Assembly (NCBI GenBank): GCA_000708835.1
Contig: DF237092.1
Location: 85,365-149,364, forward strand
Length of the DNA: 64,000 nt
Reading direction: 5' to 3'
Source: Klebsormidium nitens
Lineage: Eukaryota > Streptophyta > Klebsormidiophyceae > Klebsormidiales > Klebsormidiaceae
In this document: piece by piece, positions 1 to 13,500 of the stretch
Layout: every line of letters starts with the position of its first letter
Numbering within the stretch: position 1 is the stretch's first letter
Notes under the pieces: generated by a model
What the model was told of the DNA's origin: nothing
The model's input: only the letters and a program-made list of their open reading frames with translations
The model's database searches: none
Translations under genes and position numbers: made by a program

Positions 1-854
1 CGAAAATTGCTATCCTGATCCAGTGTCTTATCTCGTGCGGCTTGGATTGTGTTTTCCCTAATCTTTATTTGCCTTCAAGCTTTTCCTTCTAAAAGCTGCT
101 AGGAGCCACTCTAGAGGGTGGAAATCCTAAATGACCTTTGCCTTGTCGCTTGGACTTGTTCGGGGTTTTGTTGAGTATATGTAATGTTGGGCAGCTTGCT
201 TTTGATGCATGGGCCCCCGCATGTGCACGAAGTGCCACAGATGATGTTTGCACAGCTGAAGCCAAAGCTTTTTCGTTCTGACATGATCAGTTTGTTTTCG
301 TTGTGACATGGGCCCGAAAAATACAACTCCTGACGTGACCTGAAATCTTGTATGCAGCCAGACTTCAATCCATCAGTATGCACACGTTCTGCGAAGCACT
401 TTGAGTAGATGCCTTTCCTTCCGGGAGTCACCCAGCCTTGATATATACCCTGCCAGTGTTGCTTATTACTTATATTGAAGCGTCACCTTATATTGTTCTG
501 GTGGCCGTGATGGAAACTAGAGCGGTGCTGTTTCCGGGCCGCCAGCAATGAATGCCGCTCCTGATGTCAAGCTTGTTGAGGCTGCTGAAAGGTGGAGAGC
601 GTGCGCTGAGGTCTTTTATATGTCCTGCTTCGAACACTTGCAGAGATAGATATGCAGACACGGATTTGGTTGAGTCTCTCCTCCGGCGTTCTCTAATTGA
701 ATCGGTTGAGGCTTGTCGCTTGATCGACTATGTTGGTGCTACCTTGAGTTGATCACGCTCTTAGATTTGCGACTATTGCCTGGCTTCCTCGATAGGAGAC
801 TCTTTAAGTAGGTATCTTCAGTTTAGGAGTCAAGTGTCTGGCTGGAGCGCCGGT
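1..854. other. left flank, no gene seen
   Basis: No stretch here combines an open frame, splice-like edges and coding-type codon use. Short open frames on both strands have the T-rich, stop-dense character of the rest of the non-coding part. The last ~70 bases (about 785-854) resemble the bases just before 3,163, so the 2.3-kb repeat series described next seems to continue leftwards beyond the unit boundary I chose. It may be 5' intron of the propeller gene or intergenic DNA; I cannot tell which. Confidence 0.4.
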
Positions 855-3162
855 CGGCCGTGATGGATCATGCTGATGCTCTGTTTCAGTGTGAGAGAAG
901 TCCTCTGCAGAAGCCGGAGTAGGTACTTTTGAGTCCACTCATGCCTTACGGTTCAAAGCACGCCTGCTTTCCAGCGGGTATTGAAGGTTTGAAATCCTAA
1001 AGGCAGTTTGAATACATACATTTGGTTGACATCAACCGGGATGTTGCGTCCTCTCCGCCTCAAACTGATGGGTTGTCTCCTCGGTCCACGCAACGGATGA
1101 TTTCGATGCACCCCCGTTCGGACTGAAGTTCCTGAAGCGATTGCGGGTTTGAGATCTATTTTATTGTTGTGCTTAAGGTCTAAGTCAATCTCCTGTTTCT
1201 GGTTTTTACATAAAACGCAAACGTAGCAACGAAGTACATCCTGAAAAAAAGCCTGGCTAGAATGGCTTTGTTAACGAGGTCACGCACTCATAGATGTACC
1301 TTGGGTCCCAGAAGCCAGGAGCCCAAGAGTGGTTCGTTTTCACTTTGCTTTGCTCTTTCCATGTTAGCTTCCTCTTGTCGCCAAGACCTTTTAAGTATAT
1401 TGCGTGCAGAAGGACATACCATGTCGCTTCCTGGACGTCCTCTTGTCTTCGTTTTCCAGCTTGCTTCCTCTGCTTGTTATATCTCATGCCACTCTTGAAA
1501 CGAGAGGATCGTGTTCCAGCAGAGACACTTCTGGCACCTCCGTTTGCCAGTGGACAAGCGCGTCAACAGCAGAAAGGCATCGATTTAATAAGTGTTCATG
1601 GGTGTGTTATTTCCGATAACATAGCTACCTGACACGCTTGGAAAACCCTGGCTATGACGTTAAGAGAACTGTGGCATCGCTTCAAGACTCATCGAAAACC
1701 AGATCAGAAGCCGGATTTCTGCATCTACCAACCTCCGATTGAAATGTCGATCGATTGCAAGACGGCTCTCTGGTTGCTGAGTTACTTTCTACCGTTGTTT
1801 TTCGAAGCCGTCCGTTTGGATGACTGTGTTCGTTCTCCATCCCTAGTTGCTAAAAACACCGGCGTTGCCCGGACTCTTGCTCTTTTCTGGTCACCCCGCC
1901 CTAATATTTTCGCTGCGGTTGCTTTCGTGTGAGTCACTGTTGGCAAGACTCGATGCTGAAAGTGTCCTGAAAGTCTTCCACTCCTTCCTACTCCGTCATC
2001 TTTCCTCAAACTTCGGGTATGCACTGCTGAAAAGCAGACGGGACTGTGATAATCTGCCGTTATCTCGTTGGGTCGACAACGAATGATTTACGTCCTGATG
2101 ATGCTCGTGAAATTTTTCTCACTCAGAACGAGCACACGTGCTCAAATTTGACGACCCGACCCGATGCCCGACTGAGAGCTGGTTACGCCATTTGTGCGAA
2201 GCGGTTGCTTGGCACAGACCAGCCCAGGATACCCTGCGCATGTTTTCTAGATCTGAAACTTGATGGTCGAGTCTCTCCCCTCCCCTCCCTTCTTGGTGCG
2301 CATGCTGTTCCATGGCAGCTCTTTAAAGACCCACCGAATCACTTCTTACGGTTCACTCGTTTTCTCGAGGTTTGAGCGAAAGGATTGTACCTCCGGCTAT
2401 GACGTCCTGCGAAGTCTTGCAAACAGGTTGCAACCAGACAGTTGCTCAAACAATTGGCTCAGCTGTTCAGCCCGTCAACTAAGCGCCCTGCTGCGGGTTA
2501 TGCTCGACATGTATGCAACGTAGGCGCCGCTAGTACATTAGTCCTTGCGCTTGGCTCTGTTGCAAGGTGCCAGTGATATTATCCTTGATGCTGAAGCCAG
2601 GATTGGTCGACACGTCCAGTGGCCTTTGCACTCGCCCTGTTCGTCTATGTCTCCTTAGCATGGTCACAACTTGCACTTTCAAGCTTCTTATGTTCCTCCG
2701 AATTCCCCACGTTCTGCAGTATGTCGAGGTCATCCCCAAGCTTGTTGCTTAAAGCAATGTTTGGAGGTGACATCCCCTGGCGTTTTGCCTTGGATCGGGT
2801 CTGCAAAGGACTGCAGCCGTGACCAACTAAAACCTTGAGGTTCCGGCCTCATCAAGCTTGCGACCATTCAGAAGCTGTTGCCAACGCGCTCGGATTGCCT
2901 AGCCAGGAAGTAACTCGATATGGAGCCTTGTAGCAGAGTGTTTGTTACATCGCGTCTTGTTTTCGAGCTTTTCGACCTTTGACTCGTTTTTCTAAAAGGT
3001 GCACAACTTTTTCCACAGTGGACGAAGTTAAGACTTTGAGCCGGTCTGGCCATGATGCGGAGCACTGCGCGACACTGTCGCATGGGGGTCTTTTGCGCCC
3101 GCTTTGAGGCCGTCCATTCCGGTTCTTCCCCTTAGATTGAGTCCTGTCCAGAAATCTGCATC
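855..3162. repeat. diverged 2.3-kb direct repeat, unit A
   Basis: Blocks of this interval reappear in the same order and orientation about 2.3 kb downstream. GGCCGTGATGGATCATGCTG at about 857 matches 3,165. The block near 1,255 (GCTAGAATGGCTTTGTTAAC) matches 3,565. The block near 1,990-2,050 matches 4,255-4,310. The block near 2,785 (GCCTTGGATCGGGTCTGCAA) matches 5,132. The block near 3,105-3,160 matches 5,440-5,505. Identity is uneven, with strong islands separated by drifted sequence. No open frame is conserved between the two units, so this is non-coding duplication rather than a gene pair. Seen by eye; no alignment was computed. Confidence 0.7.
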
Positions 3163-5510
3163 GCAGGCCGTGATGGATCATGCTGAAGCTTTGCTTCAAG
3201 AAGTCATTGCTTGTCTCTGAAGCCGGAATATGCTGAGCTCGGCGCATGCCTTGGGGTTCACGCAAGTTGGTCAATACAAGAACACAACGGACGTAGATTT
3301 TAAAGGAGTTGTCCGAAGGTGCGGTGTTTGCTTGCCACTGCTTAATAGACGCGCTTCCTCCGCTTCAAGTTGCTGTTCACCTTTTTGCGAACGAGCGAAG
3401 CTTACGCATCCTTCGCTCAGGTGTTGCCTCCTCAAGCGACCGTCGATGCACGAGCTTGAATATGTGTTAGGGCTAGGTTCTTGAAGTTCAGGTGTCCTTC
3501 ACTTCCTTCCCCTCTTATCAAGCAGAATCCTGAGCCCAACGAAGTAGGCCCAACAATAGGGCTGGCTCGGATGGCTGTGTTGACGAAAGTTTTTGTCACT
3601 TAACGGCTTTCTTTCAGGTTTTCGGAAGCCAGCCTCCTCGTTGGCATGCTGAAAGCTCTCCTTTCAACTTGTGCTTCGTTATGTCTTTCCTTATGTCTAC
3701 GAGGCTTTCAATTATCCCCCCCCCGAAAGCGGATTTGCTTTCGGACGTCCTCTTGCACTACTGTTTCGATACGCTTCCGTCCTTATAACAAGTCAATCGC
3801 ATCTTCCAATGAAAAGCATTGTCCTCCAGGAGAGCATATGGTTTGCAGGTTGGTATCAGACCACCAGTCCCTGCATCTCATTCTTTCCTTACCTCTGGCC
3901 TGGAGTTGCATTTATTCATACGTGCATTTTCGATCACGCAGCTACTCGGCTCCGCTTGAAAAACTCAACCGGCTATGATGTTGTCTGGCATTGCAGCGTT
4001 GCCTCAGGCTTCTCAGAAGCTGGTTGCACATATCTGTTGATCTTGAAATAATCGATCCGGCGTCTATGGATGCTAGGTCGAAGTGTGCTGCTGTTGACCG
4101 AAGACGTCCGGACGAGGTTGTGTATCCTTTCTCCATGATGACCATGTGAAAGAAACGGCCGGTTTTCCTTCCGGGTACACCGCCCTGTTCCCTCGCTGTG
4201 CTCAATTCTCTGACGACCAGATCCGATGCTAGATCCTCTTCAAAGATATTCTGCTGCCATCGTCTTCCCTTGAACTTCGGTACCTTCTGCTGAACGTTGA
4301 CGGGGTTCTAGGTGTTCCGCCGTCAACTTGCAGTTAAGCAACAGAATCTGCTAGGGTCAGTGCGCGTCTACTTTCCCTCAAACATACTTGACGAGCATAC
4401 AGTGGGTAAAGAGAGGACTTTACCACATACTGACCGCAAACTTGAGTGCTGTCGGGCTCCGCCGTCCGGGCAAACTTGCGAAGCTGGACGTTGTATGAAG
4501 ACCAGCCCAACCTTTGTAGATCAAGCTACGCTGTGCTATCTGCGTCAGACTCGAGCACTGATTGCTGAGAGCTTCTCTAACTGTATTTGGTGTATTCCCA
4601 CCCTGCCTGATGCGCATGTTGGCCTAGGGCCTCTTTTATACATCACCGAAACGGTATTCTTTCAATCAGCTTGTGTCTGAGTCCTGGTCGAAGTGGTTGC
4701 ATTGATTTCAGAACCCGGTGTAAGCGTCATAAATTGGTCTTTGGCACCTTTGCTTGGGCTTCTCGGAATTCGCGACCGAGTAGACTTTCAATCAGTCGGC
4801 TGCTGTCCTGTCCGTTCATCTACCGCCCCGTCTTTTCGTTGCCTGACACGCACTTAATGTAGGTGGCGCTTCCAGAAAGAAGTTGTGCGCTTGGCGATGA
4901 CAGTGCCACGTGTATCAGTACTGCCACGTGTTGATTGACTGGGGATACTTCTGAAGCCAACTTCCGGATCGACGCTTATCGGTTGCCTTTGCGCTAATTC
5001 CGGCCTTGCCAGTTCAGTCGCAACCCCATAATCGTGTCGGATATTCTGCGCCCTCATTATTGCCCCAGTTTGAACGACACCGAAAGGCCAGCTTCTTGTC
5101 TGAAGCACTCAAAGGCTATACTTCGTGACTTTGCCTTGGATGGGGTCTGCAAAGGTTTACAGCCGTGACGAGCTTAACTTGAGTCTTCTCCTCATGGAAC
5201 GTGCCTTCTGAAGCTGGTGCCTATGCGTTGCAGTTCTTGGGCCAACAAGTTAGTCAACGTACGCAGCCCTCTGAAAGAAATGTTTCTTCGTAGAGTGGTC
5301 CATTTCAACCCTCTCAGCTTTTGATCTTTCAAGGTGGTGGATAGAACGGCGCGCTCTCCTGTCCACATTTTAGCGATGTCGCAACTCTTCGCGGTGTGGC
5401 TGTCATACTGCGCTCAGTGCGACAACGAAGGATGATTGCTTGCAAGTCTGAGGCCACTCCGTTCTGAAATGGCATTCCTTTTAGATCCGTCCTGCCCAGA
5501 GCTTAGCACC
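3163..5510. repeat. diverged 2.3-kb direct repeat, unit B
   Basis: Second unit of the direct duplication, collinear with 855-3,162 at several islands. Its first ~600 bases have a further dispersed relative at about 29,323-29,935. The boundary at ~5,510 is approximate: beyond it I lose the correspondence. No coding sequence or transposon terminal structure was found at the junction between the units. Confidence 0.65.
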
Positions 5511-7531
5511 CCTCAGCCGGTTAGGACGTCCTCGACTTTGCCAGAAGGTTTTTAGATCGACTGTGTTGGAAAAAAGGTGTCGGTTCTAAAGCCGGCTTGT
5601 GCGGTTCTTTTCGGCGCGCTTGAAGGGGTTCGCGAGTCTCAGCTCAATGGCTACTTACTCGGTGGGTGTGTTTTCTGCTTTCAGCTGGCGAGATTGGGGT
5701 CAAAGATGCTTTGCTTGTCTTTCGTGCAGCCTTTGTCCACGCCGAACTGAAAACAGTCTCTTAGGAATCATCCGCCTCATCGACTGCTCTACCTTAGGAG
5801 TAGAAGTGGGCTGAAAATCTGGCCCGATGTTGACAATTGGGCTGAAGATTTGGCCCGATGTTGACAGCCGTCTCTTCTACCAACGGATGTCCGGTTTGCT
5901 GTACAGTCCACCATTGAGCGATAAAAACATCGTCGTTTTATTTCAAACTTCCTGTGTGCCATGTGTGCATCTTAGTGGCCGTTTGTACGCCTAAGTACTT
6001 TAAGATTGTTTCTAGACGCCTGCTTTTGCGACTCGACTGTGCGAGACGGCCAGGATGCCAAGTTGTCATGGATCTTTGTGACATATTGCCTGTATCAGAA
6101 GCCGCTTCAAACCTGTTGGTCCCTTCAGACTGCTCTTAATCCAGTAGGCCTGTCTCGTATTCGCGCAGCTTTTGTCAGCTTTTTCCACTCGCCTTTGTTC
6201 GCGTCGGGGGTGAAGATACAAGCCGTTTTTGCATTGGCCAAACGCTGTGCTGATTGCGGCGACATGGTTCGTCTGCCCCTTCGTGAAGAAGTGGGATCTG
6301 CTTTGGGACAAGGTCTGTGGGCTTCGTATGTAATCCAAAGTACGGCGCTCGTGCGAAGCGCTGAGGCCGTGACAACATAAGCTGGCTTACCATAAAGCCA
6401 GCAGAGCGGTGGTAGAGCACCTGACGCCACTCAGAGGGTTCATAGGATTGTTGCTTGATGATAAGCTCTTTGCATCGTTACGCCTGCATGTCATACCGTG
6501 CTAGCCTCTATTCTGCCTGTGTCTCGCAGCAGCGCCTTTGTTATTCAACCGTTCTGAGTTCTTCGCTGGTTCCAACGTCGTCACAATTGCTAGAGCTTCA
6601 CATCGGTCCGCTAGATGATCTGACGCCGAAAACCGTTGGTTCCCTGGTCTTTTGGCCTTCCTTGATCTTTCAAACGCCTCCCTTGTTGCAAGGCTGAATA
6701 AACAAGTGTTTCGTATCGGAGGGGGAAAGTGCTGAGGCGAAACAGTCTGTGCCAAGGGTGCTCTTGCCGCACACGTCAGATCTTGAAGAAACAAAGGTTG
6801 TAGTTCCATATTATAAGAGGGCTCCTTGCATCGGAACCTGGGCAAATTCCGACGTCCGGAACGGGCAGGCTGTGATGCAGAAATGCTTGGGAATTTTTCC
6901 TAGTGCAGGGGATGGAGTCTGACAGCCTGGCCATGTGCTTAGATCCTCAGTACATTTCTCAGACATCTGACAGTGTGCGTTTGAGTCAATATGAGATGCG
7001 TTGGTCAGTGGCCTCCCAACCTATTCGGGCGCAGCCCGTCCGATCCAACCAGGTGCTTAACATTTGCTGGCGCCTTCCTTTGCAGGACGAGAAAGATTGG
7101 CTTTTATGATGCAATTGTGTCAGCCTCAAGTTCTTAGTACTAGCGGATGCTGACCTGACACATGCGAGTTGCCTCACGCCTCTTGTCTCCCCGAATTCGG
7201 CATGTTTTCTGGCGTGGGCTGTGATGAGAATTGCCTTGGCGTGGTTGTCAAGGACTTTCGTTTGCGTCATTCTCTGAGCCGGTGCAAAAGCCGAAGAGGC
7301 GACAATGGCTACCAGTGGACCTTCGCGACTTTCTTTTGTTCAATTTTTATTTTCTTGTGCTGATCGTTGACGTGCTGCCAGTGATAAGGGTTGTGCAGGA
7401 CAAAGAGAGTCTGGGAGGCCAAAAAATGGGTTCGAGTCTCCTTATGAACAGTCGTCCTTTTGGCTGACTTTCTCCTGCAGGTACGAATGCAGCGGCAAAC
7501 ATGCCCTGACTTGTGTCTCGCTTTGTTGCAG
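5511..7531. other. upstream stretch without a supported exon
   Basis: The first recognised propeller exon begins at 7,532 in phase 0 and starts in mid-blade, so at least one upstream exon must exist. I searched this interval for the family's blade pattern (hydrophobic strand, GxLxE, then WxW) and found none. The upstream exon may lie beyond the window or be too short to see. Two acceptor-like pyrimidine-AG sites just before the exon (about 7,400 and 7,481) could be alternative or echo sites. Otherwise I see nothing except the 31-bp tandem repeat at 5,808. Confidence 0.4.
5808..5868. repeat. 31-bp tandem duplication
   Basis: Two adjacent copies starting at 5,808 and 5,839 share GGCTGAARATYTGGCCCGAT followed by GTTGACA. 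The differences are a few transitions. It is non-coding. Confidence 0.85.
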
Positions 7532-10500
7532 GTAAAGAACACAAAGCCCCGGGCATCAAATTGGCGTACGGCTAAGAAGGACGGAAGCTCGTCCGGGGGT
7601 GACTCCGACCAGGGCACCTGGACCCCCCACGGCGAGGCAGGCTTTCCGATCCAGCCGGGGGTGACCGGGATCGAGCTGAGCAAGAAGCGGCTGGTGTTCA
7701 TGCTGGAGGACGGGCGGCTGATTGAGCGCTTCTTGAGCGGGGCCCAGGTGAGCTTTTTGTTGTTGTCAAGCGCCTTTTAGGGGTCTTGTAGATGCACATC
7801 AAGAAGGTCGGAAGGGTCAAAGTGTCCAAGCATGGGCTAGAGAAGAATTCTCATATTTCGGCTAATTTGAGTGGCCCGTCTCTTCTGCGTGGATCAAACT
7901 ACTTGGAAGCTGCAAGAGGTGCAGGGAAACGAAGTGCGATATATAAGCGGTTTTGCCCTGGCCAAAATACGGTCTCGATTGGCCGACCATCCAGTCATGT
8001 TAGGTCGATAGAGAAGTTGCGAGAAGTCCTTCGACGCCTTTCTTGCGCTTTCTTTGGCAGAGCAACCATGATTGGACTTTGCATGCGCTTGTCTGCAATT
8101 GCAGTGGAACACTCTCGGAAATCTGGTTGCAGGCCGAAACCTGGCTATCGCCTTTTTGAGTTACAGCGGTCGAAGGACATGCGAAGCCGGAGTATGGTTT
8201 TATGCCTGAGTTCGATCAAGTCGTAGGTGTGCCGGGCAAATGAGACATCAGCATTGTTTGTCGACGTTTTTCGAGCTCCTTTGAAGCGTGTCAGCAACGC
8301 GTCCTGGGGCTCTTGCTGCTTTCCAATTCTCTTCGACCTCACCACGATCTCAGGAGCGAGGAAAGATCCGAACAACGTCCAGAGTAGAGAGAGACGACAT
8401 TTTGAAGAGTACTCCTGAATGGCACCTCCGTTTCTCTCTCTCCACAGGTCAACGAAGGGTGGCCCAGCGACGCCTTTTGGATCATCGTGGAAGTCCCGGA
8501 GAGCGAGGGCGGGAACGCCGAGTACTGCTCCAAGGAGCGGGGGCCCTCAAATTGCTTAGACGGGGTCAAAGGACGCCTGGTAAAGACCCCCCCGCCACAG
8601 CAGCGGCAGGCCGGGGGGGGCAGGCAGTCCCCCCAGAACGCGAAGAAACGGACGGACATGCTCACTGGAACCGACGGGTCAGGGCCTGGGTTAGCGGCTG
8701 ACCAGAGTGAGTTAGGGTCTGACGACCCGGAGTTAGAGTACGATGATGAGGACGAGGAAGAAGATGAGGAAGTGGTTACGGAAAAGACGGGAGGGTTTGG
8801 GGGGCCGGTGGAAAGGGGTTGGGAAGAGATTGGAGGGGGGGAGAAGGTGTGCCAGAGGGGCGAGCTGTCGGGCCGGGGGATCCAGTGCAAGCGGGTTCCG
8901 AAAAGGTGAGGGAATGAGGAAGCTTTTCGTTCTTGTGTTTCTCAAGGTGAGACCAAAGAAATTGCGGCTATGTTTCTCAGGGTAAGAGCAGAGAAACCGC
9001 GGCTATGGATTGCAGGAAGAAGTCTCAACGGTCTTAGTGAAGCAACGTCTAAAAGGATGTCCGGACAAGCGGTCAATGTTTCCTGCACTATCTTGAGTGA
9101 TGACCCCCCCTCGAGCGCGGCACTGAGAGCTTGCCAGGATCTTTTCCAAGAATAGCAGTCTACAGTAGCATACTTGCCTTCGCGTCTGGCATCAAGCCCT
9201 GATGAGTGCACGTTTGTAAGCCTCGTATCTCGTCAGTCCTGATCCGCCCAGTCTCCAGGCAACCGTTCAAGCACTAGGCCAAACAGACAATCAGCCTCTG
9301 AACAAGTTGCAAACATTTTTCTGGACATTTGGTCAATTCACACGAGCTTGACGCGGGCTCCTCTGCAGGGCCGAATTCGAAGAAGTGTCCATTTCCGCTA
9401 TGGGGGGGCTGGGAAGTGTCAACCAGGCCGGAGGAAGCACCCCCCCGAAACAGGCGTGGAAGGATGCGTTCCAATTGCGGAGCAATCCGACTACTGGAAC
9501 GGTATACCTGGTCGGGAAAGATGGGCGGATTGCGGAAAAGCGATGGAAGAACGGGGCGTGGAGTTGGAGGACAGAAGACGACCCACAGTAAGCCCGCTGG
9601 AGCATTTTCAAATGTTTGTTGGTAACATTTGAATCTGTGTGCTTTTGACCTCTTAAAACGATTCCATTTGGATTGCCTGCGAAGTCGCTTCGTGGGCACG
9701 GCTAAAGAAAGTCTTTCGTTCTTAGGCAACAATCTCAAGACTGCGTGGCGATGCTAAAGATTTGTTTAAAAGCCAGGGCGATGAGGTGTTTTTCGTATCA
9801 TGTTGCGGGTGGTGCACGCCTCGAAAAGACCTTGTGACGCTTTGACTCGGAACCTCAAAGTTGCAAGACTTGTGTTTCCTGAGACGTCGTCATTATCACT
9901 TCAGCCGCAAGTCCGAGTTCGGCCAGTGCTGGAAAAGTGTTTGAGCTCACTTGCATCAATGTCGCAGCTAGGATTGGAACCAGCGAGTCGGGCGCTTTGG
10001 CTGAGCACCGCACACCGCAGATTGAGTCAGCATGACGCTGCTAGGATTCACGATGATCAATAACGAGCGTATTCAAGATCTCAGGACGATACCGAGTACG
10101 AAGTTCAACTTACCGTGTTCTGGGTCAGTCTGCACTGCTGGTGTGGTTGCTCCAAACGGTTCTACGGGGTATCTCCGCTCGACTATGCGGAAAAGGAGAA
10201 ATCTCAAAAGATGCCGCTTGCTTTGTCCGCTAAGTGTCAAGGGCCTCAATCTGAATTGTCTGGTCGGGTGTTGACGACTTTTCCGAAAGAACTCGTGCAA
10301 GCGACCGAAACTGGTGCTTTTACCGCCAAAACAGCTCCCCTCTGTTCCTGGGGTTCGCAAGTCTGCTTGTGTAGATTCGGGCGGGCTCATTAGTATACGA
10401 CAAAACGATCGTATCACTTCATGTCTTCAAACTGCTGTATCGATGTGTATCGATGCTGTTTTATTCAGCAGATTGCGAACCGACACGTGCCAGGCTTTCA

Positions 10501-13500
10501 GTGGCTGTGATGCCAATCTGCATTTGGGCGCGCTTGCCCAATGCTTGCCCAATATTGAGCTTTTTCCATTCAGAAGCCGCAGCCTTTTCGTCCTAAAGTT
10601 GTAACGCTATGAATGTTACGCGAAACTCGTCCTCCACTTATGGCTGCGTCCTTGTATTGTGCCTTTATGAGAACAAAACGCGCCGCACCCTCAAGTAGTG
10701 TGAGCTCTTTCTCTTGTACACTGAGCGTGGCGCTCGAAACATCGGTAGGCAGTGCATTTCCATCGCTCCTTCGTCTCTTCCATCTCGTCCAAGTTTTCTC
10801 TCAACTGTTCGTCTGCATCTCGTCCTAAAAGCCCTCGAGCTCTTAGATAACGTCCGGCCAAAACAGCGAACTTGCAGTAAGCTTCAGTTACAAACTTCAA
10901 ATCTCGAGCAATGATGCTGAAGTGGAAGCCGACGTGGGGCGTCTCTTAGCTTATGTCCCAAAAGGCCATCCGTTCCATCCTGACGTTGCATCCTGGTGTT
11001 TTTAAAACGAACTATTCGTCTGGTCAAACAAAGTACGGTCGATGCGCATCTTTCACGAGGTTATTGCTCCCGAGGTAGCCTGGATCGGTTACACTTGACA
11101 AATTATGAGGGGATCCCAAGGCTTACATGCTTAGAGTTTGCGAGTTGCCCACATTTATTACGCCCTCCTCCTCTATTGCAACGCTCTGTAAGGAAGAAAA
11201 GAAACATGCCCGGACGCCGTTTCTTGTAGGAAGCTTGCGACACCGCACAGGTTGTGCACTTCAGTGGTTGCTTTGGAACCTTCTAACAGTAAGTGCTGCT
11301 TGTTCTGTCGTTTGGGGCATCTGGGAACTCTATGGCGCTGGCAACGGCCGTGATGCTAGATGAACGTGGGGGGTGCAAACAAATTTCCCCACAACCACTC
11401 TCCGTGTGTTTGATGCCATAGCCACTCTGTGTCAAGCCTTGGGAAACCTTGATTGTCGATTGCATCTTCGCTGGGAGCGCAGAATTCTTTTGCCTTCCTC
11501 CCGACCAGCTGACACGATCCTGATCTGTCCTTTGCATTCCATATGAAAGCTTGGTCCTGGGTTCGAGCTTTCGTACCCTTGAAAGCGAAACTTACGTCCG
11601 AAGTGCTAAGGGTGATTGTCAGCATCCCTGCCATTCCTTTTCTGTTGCCGTGGCCGACTCATTTTTGAGACCTACCTGAACCATTTGAGATTAGGCACCA
11701 TGGTGAACGTTCACATGGTTGATGCGCAAGCAGGGACGCAGTCCGACCTCCCAAGGAAAGGCCTCTCGCAGGTTGTTTTAGGCTGACAGAAAGCCCACAA
11801 GTGCATCCATTTGGTATGGTCGTAGCTCCGCTTGCCACTAGCCCCGGGCTTGATTCACACGTTATGCGCTTCAAAGCATGGATGTGGTCTGACTTTTGGT
11901 TTCTTGCGAGAGATGACGTCTTGGGGACGCCTCAAAACGGGCCAGGATGCGGCAGATGCTGAGGTCAAGATCCTCATGATGTAGCTTGGCGAAATGCTGA
12001 CGCCATAGTTTCACTTCTACGGAAAGCCCAAGGCAAAGCGGTGTCCTTGTCAAGTGGCAGAAAATAAGGTGTCCGTTTGTATGAGGGGGAACCGCCTGTC
12101 CTTGTTCGGGCCTCATCTTTCAAAGTCTTGCGAAGCGATCCGATGTCAAGTCGTCAATTTTTTGTAAGTCCGACGGGAGATGACTCTTGCACTTCATGTC
12201 TCTTGAATGTCCGATGATTGGGGCGCAAGCGGACGTCTGCTCCGTTACATTAAGGCGGTGATGTTAATAGTGACGCTGGGAGGGTCTCTGACCCGTTCAG
12301 ATCTTCTCTCTCGACTGAAGCCACATTTATATAATTTCGACTCCTATAACTAACTTGTGAAAGGCACAACGCTTCCGTTTTGTAAGTTGTGCTGACCCTG
12401 CAAAGGAAGGGTGAGCTCAAGATTCGCTTTCGGATCTTTTCAACGGAGGAGACTCGGTTTCTGGGTTGCACTAATTGGGAACGCTTGCAGTTCAAGAGGC
12501 ATAAGCTCTTCCTTGCGACAATTGTAACCGCAATCTCGTCTTAAATAAACATTGCCAGCTTGTAGTGAGAAAGAGCACTTTGACAGCGCCCACGATTAAG
12601 AGGGACGCTAGCTGGAGCTTTATATCGAAGGCAAGGACTCAGTAGTGAGTTGCTTCATGAAACAATACGCAACAGTGTTTTTAGCGGACCCCACTGCAAA
12701 CTGTTTGCTTGTTGCTGCTGAATTTGCACTTTCCTATAATACTGCTCATGGCGGAATCGTCTTCCGAAGCGCATCTGCATCTGAGGCGAAGACCGTCGTT
12801 TACGTTAATGAGAGGCACGTGTAAGTCAGGCAAACGAGCAAGGATGTGACCGGAGCCTTGGGGCATTCCTTAGGCGTCAGTAATCTCCCGCCGCGACACT
12901 GACTGGCTGGTGCGTACACTCCGCCGTGCAGATTCCGAGTGGTGCTTGAGGGCTTTCTTGATTCGACCCGCTTTATGTGATGCTTGTTCCCTTCTTTCGT
13001 CGTTTGCTCGTTTCTTGATGAAGGAGGGGCCTCGATGCCCCTTTTCGCTGGGCTTTCTCCGCAGCTGCGCAACGTCGGATCGGACTTGTCAACGAGGGGG
13101 GTACCGTTAGGAAAGCTGGCCGCGGCACTTTGCAACGTCTTCAGGCACGGTGCCTACTGTAGTCCGTTGGTTGCTATCAATCAAACTACAAACTCAGAAC
13201 TGCTGTCGTGCTGAGTTATCTCATGGGTCGACACAGCGGCACATTGAAGCAATAGAATCTGCACATTCTGACTGGCGGACGTAAAGGGAAGCGGCCGCGC
13301 ACTCTGCAATTCCGTTGTCCGTTGTTTGGTGAAGAGCAGAATGTAGATCACAATCAACGTACATCACGATTAATGTAGATAACAATCAATCCCCCCAGAT
13401 ACCTCTTTCTTCACGAGATGACCGCCAAGTTGATTGGGATTCGTTGCCGGTTTTGGTGTAAATGGATTTGAAAGTGATGGTGTGGAAAAAGCAAATGGTA

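Noticed and set aside
7532-9591. Treating 7,532-9,591 as a complete short gene ending at TAA 9589-9591
   Set aside because: The TAA overlaps a strong GTAAGC donor, and the next blade resumes in phase at 20,889. It is kept as an alternative only.
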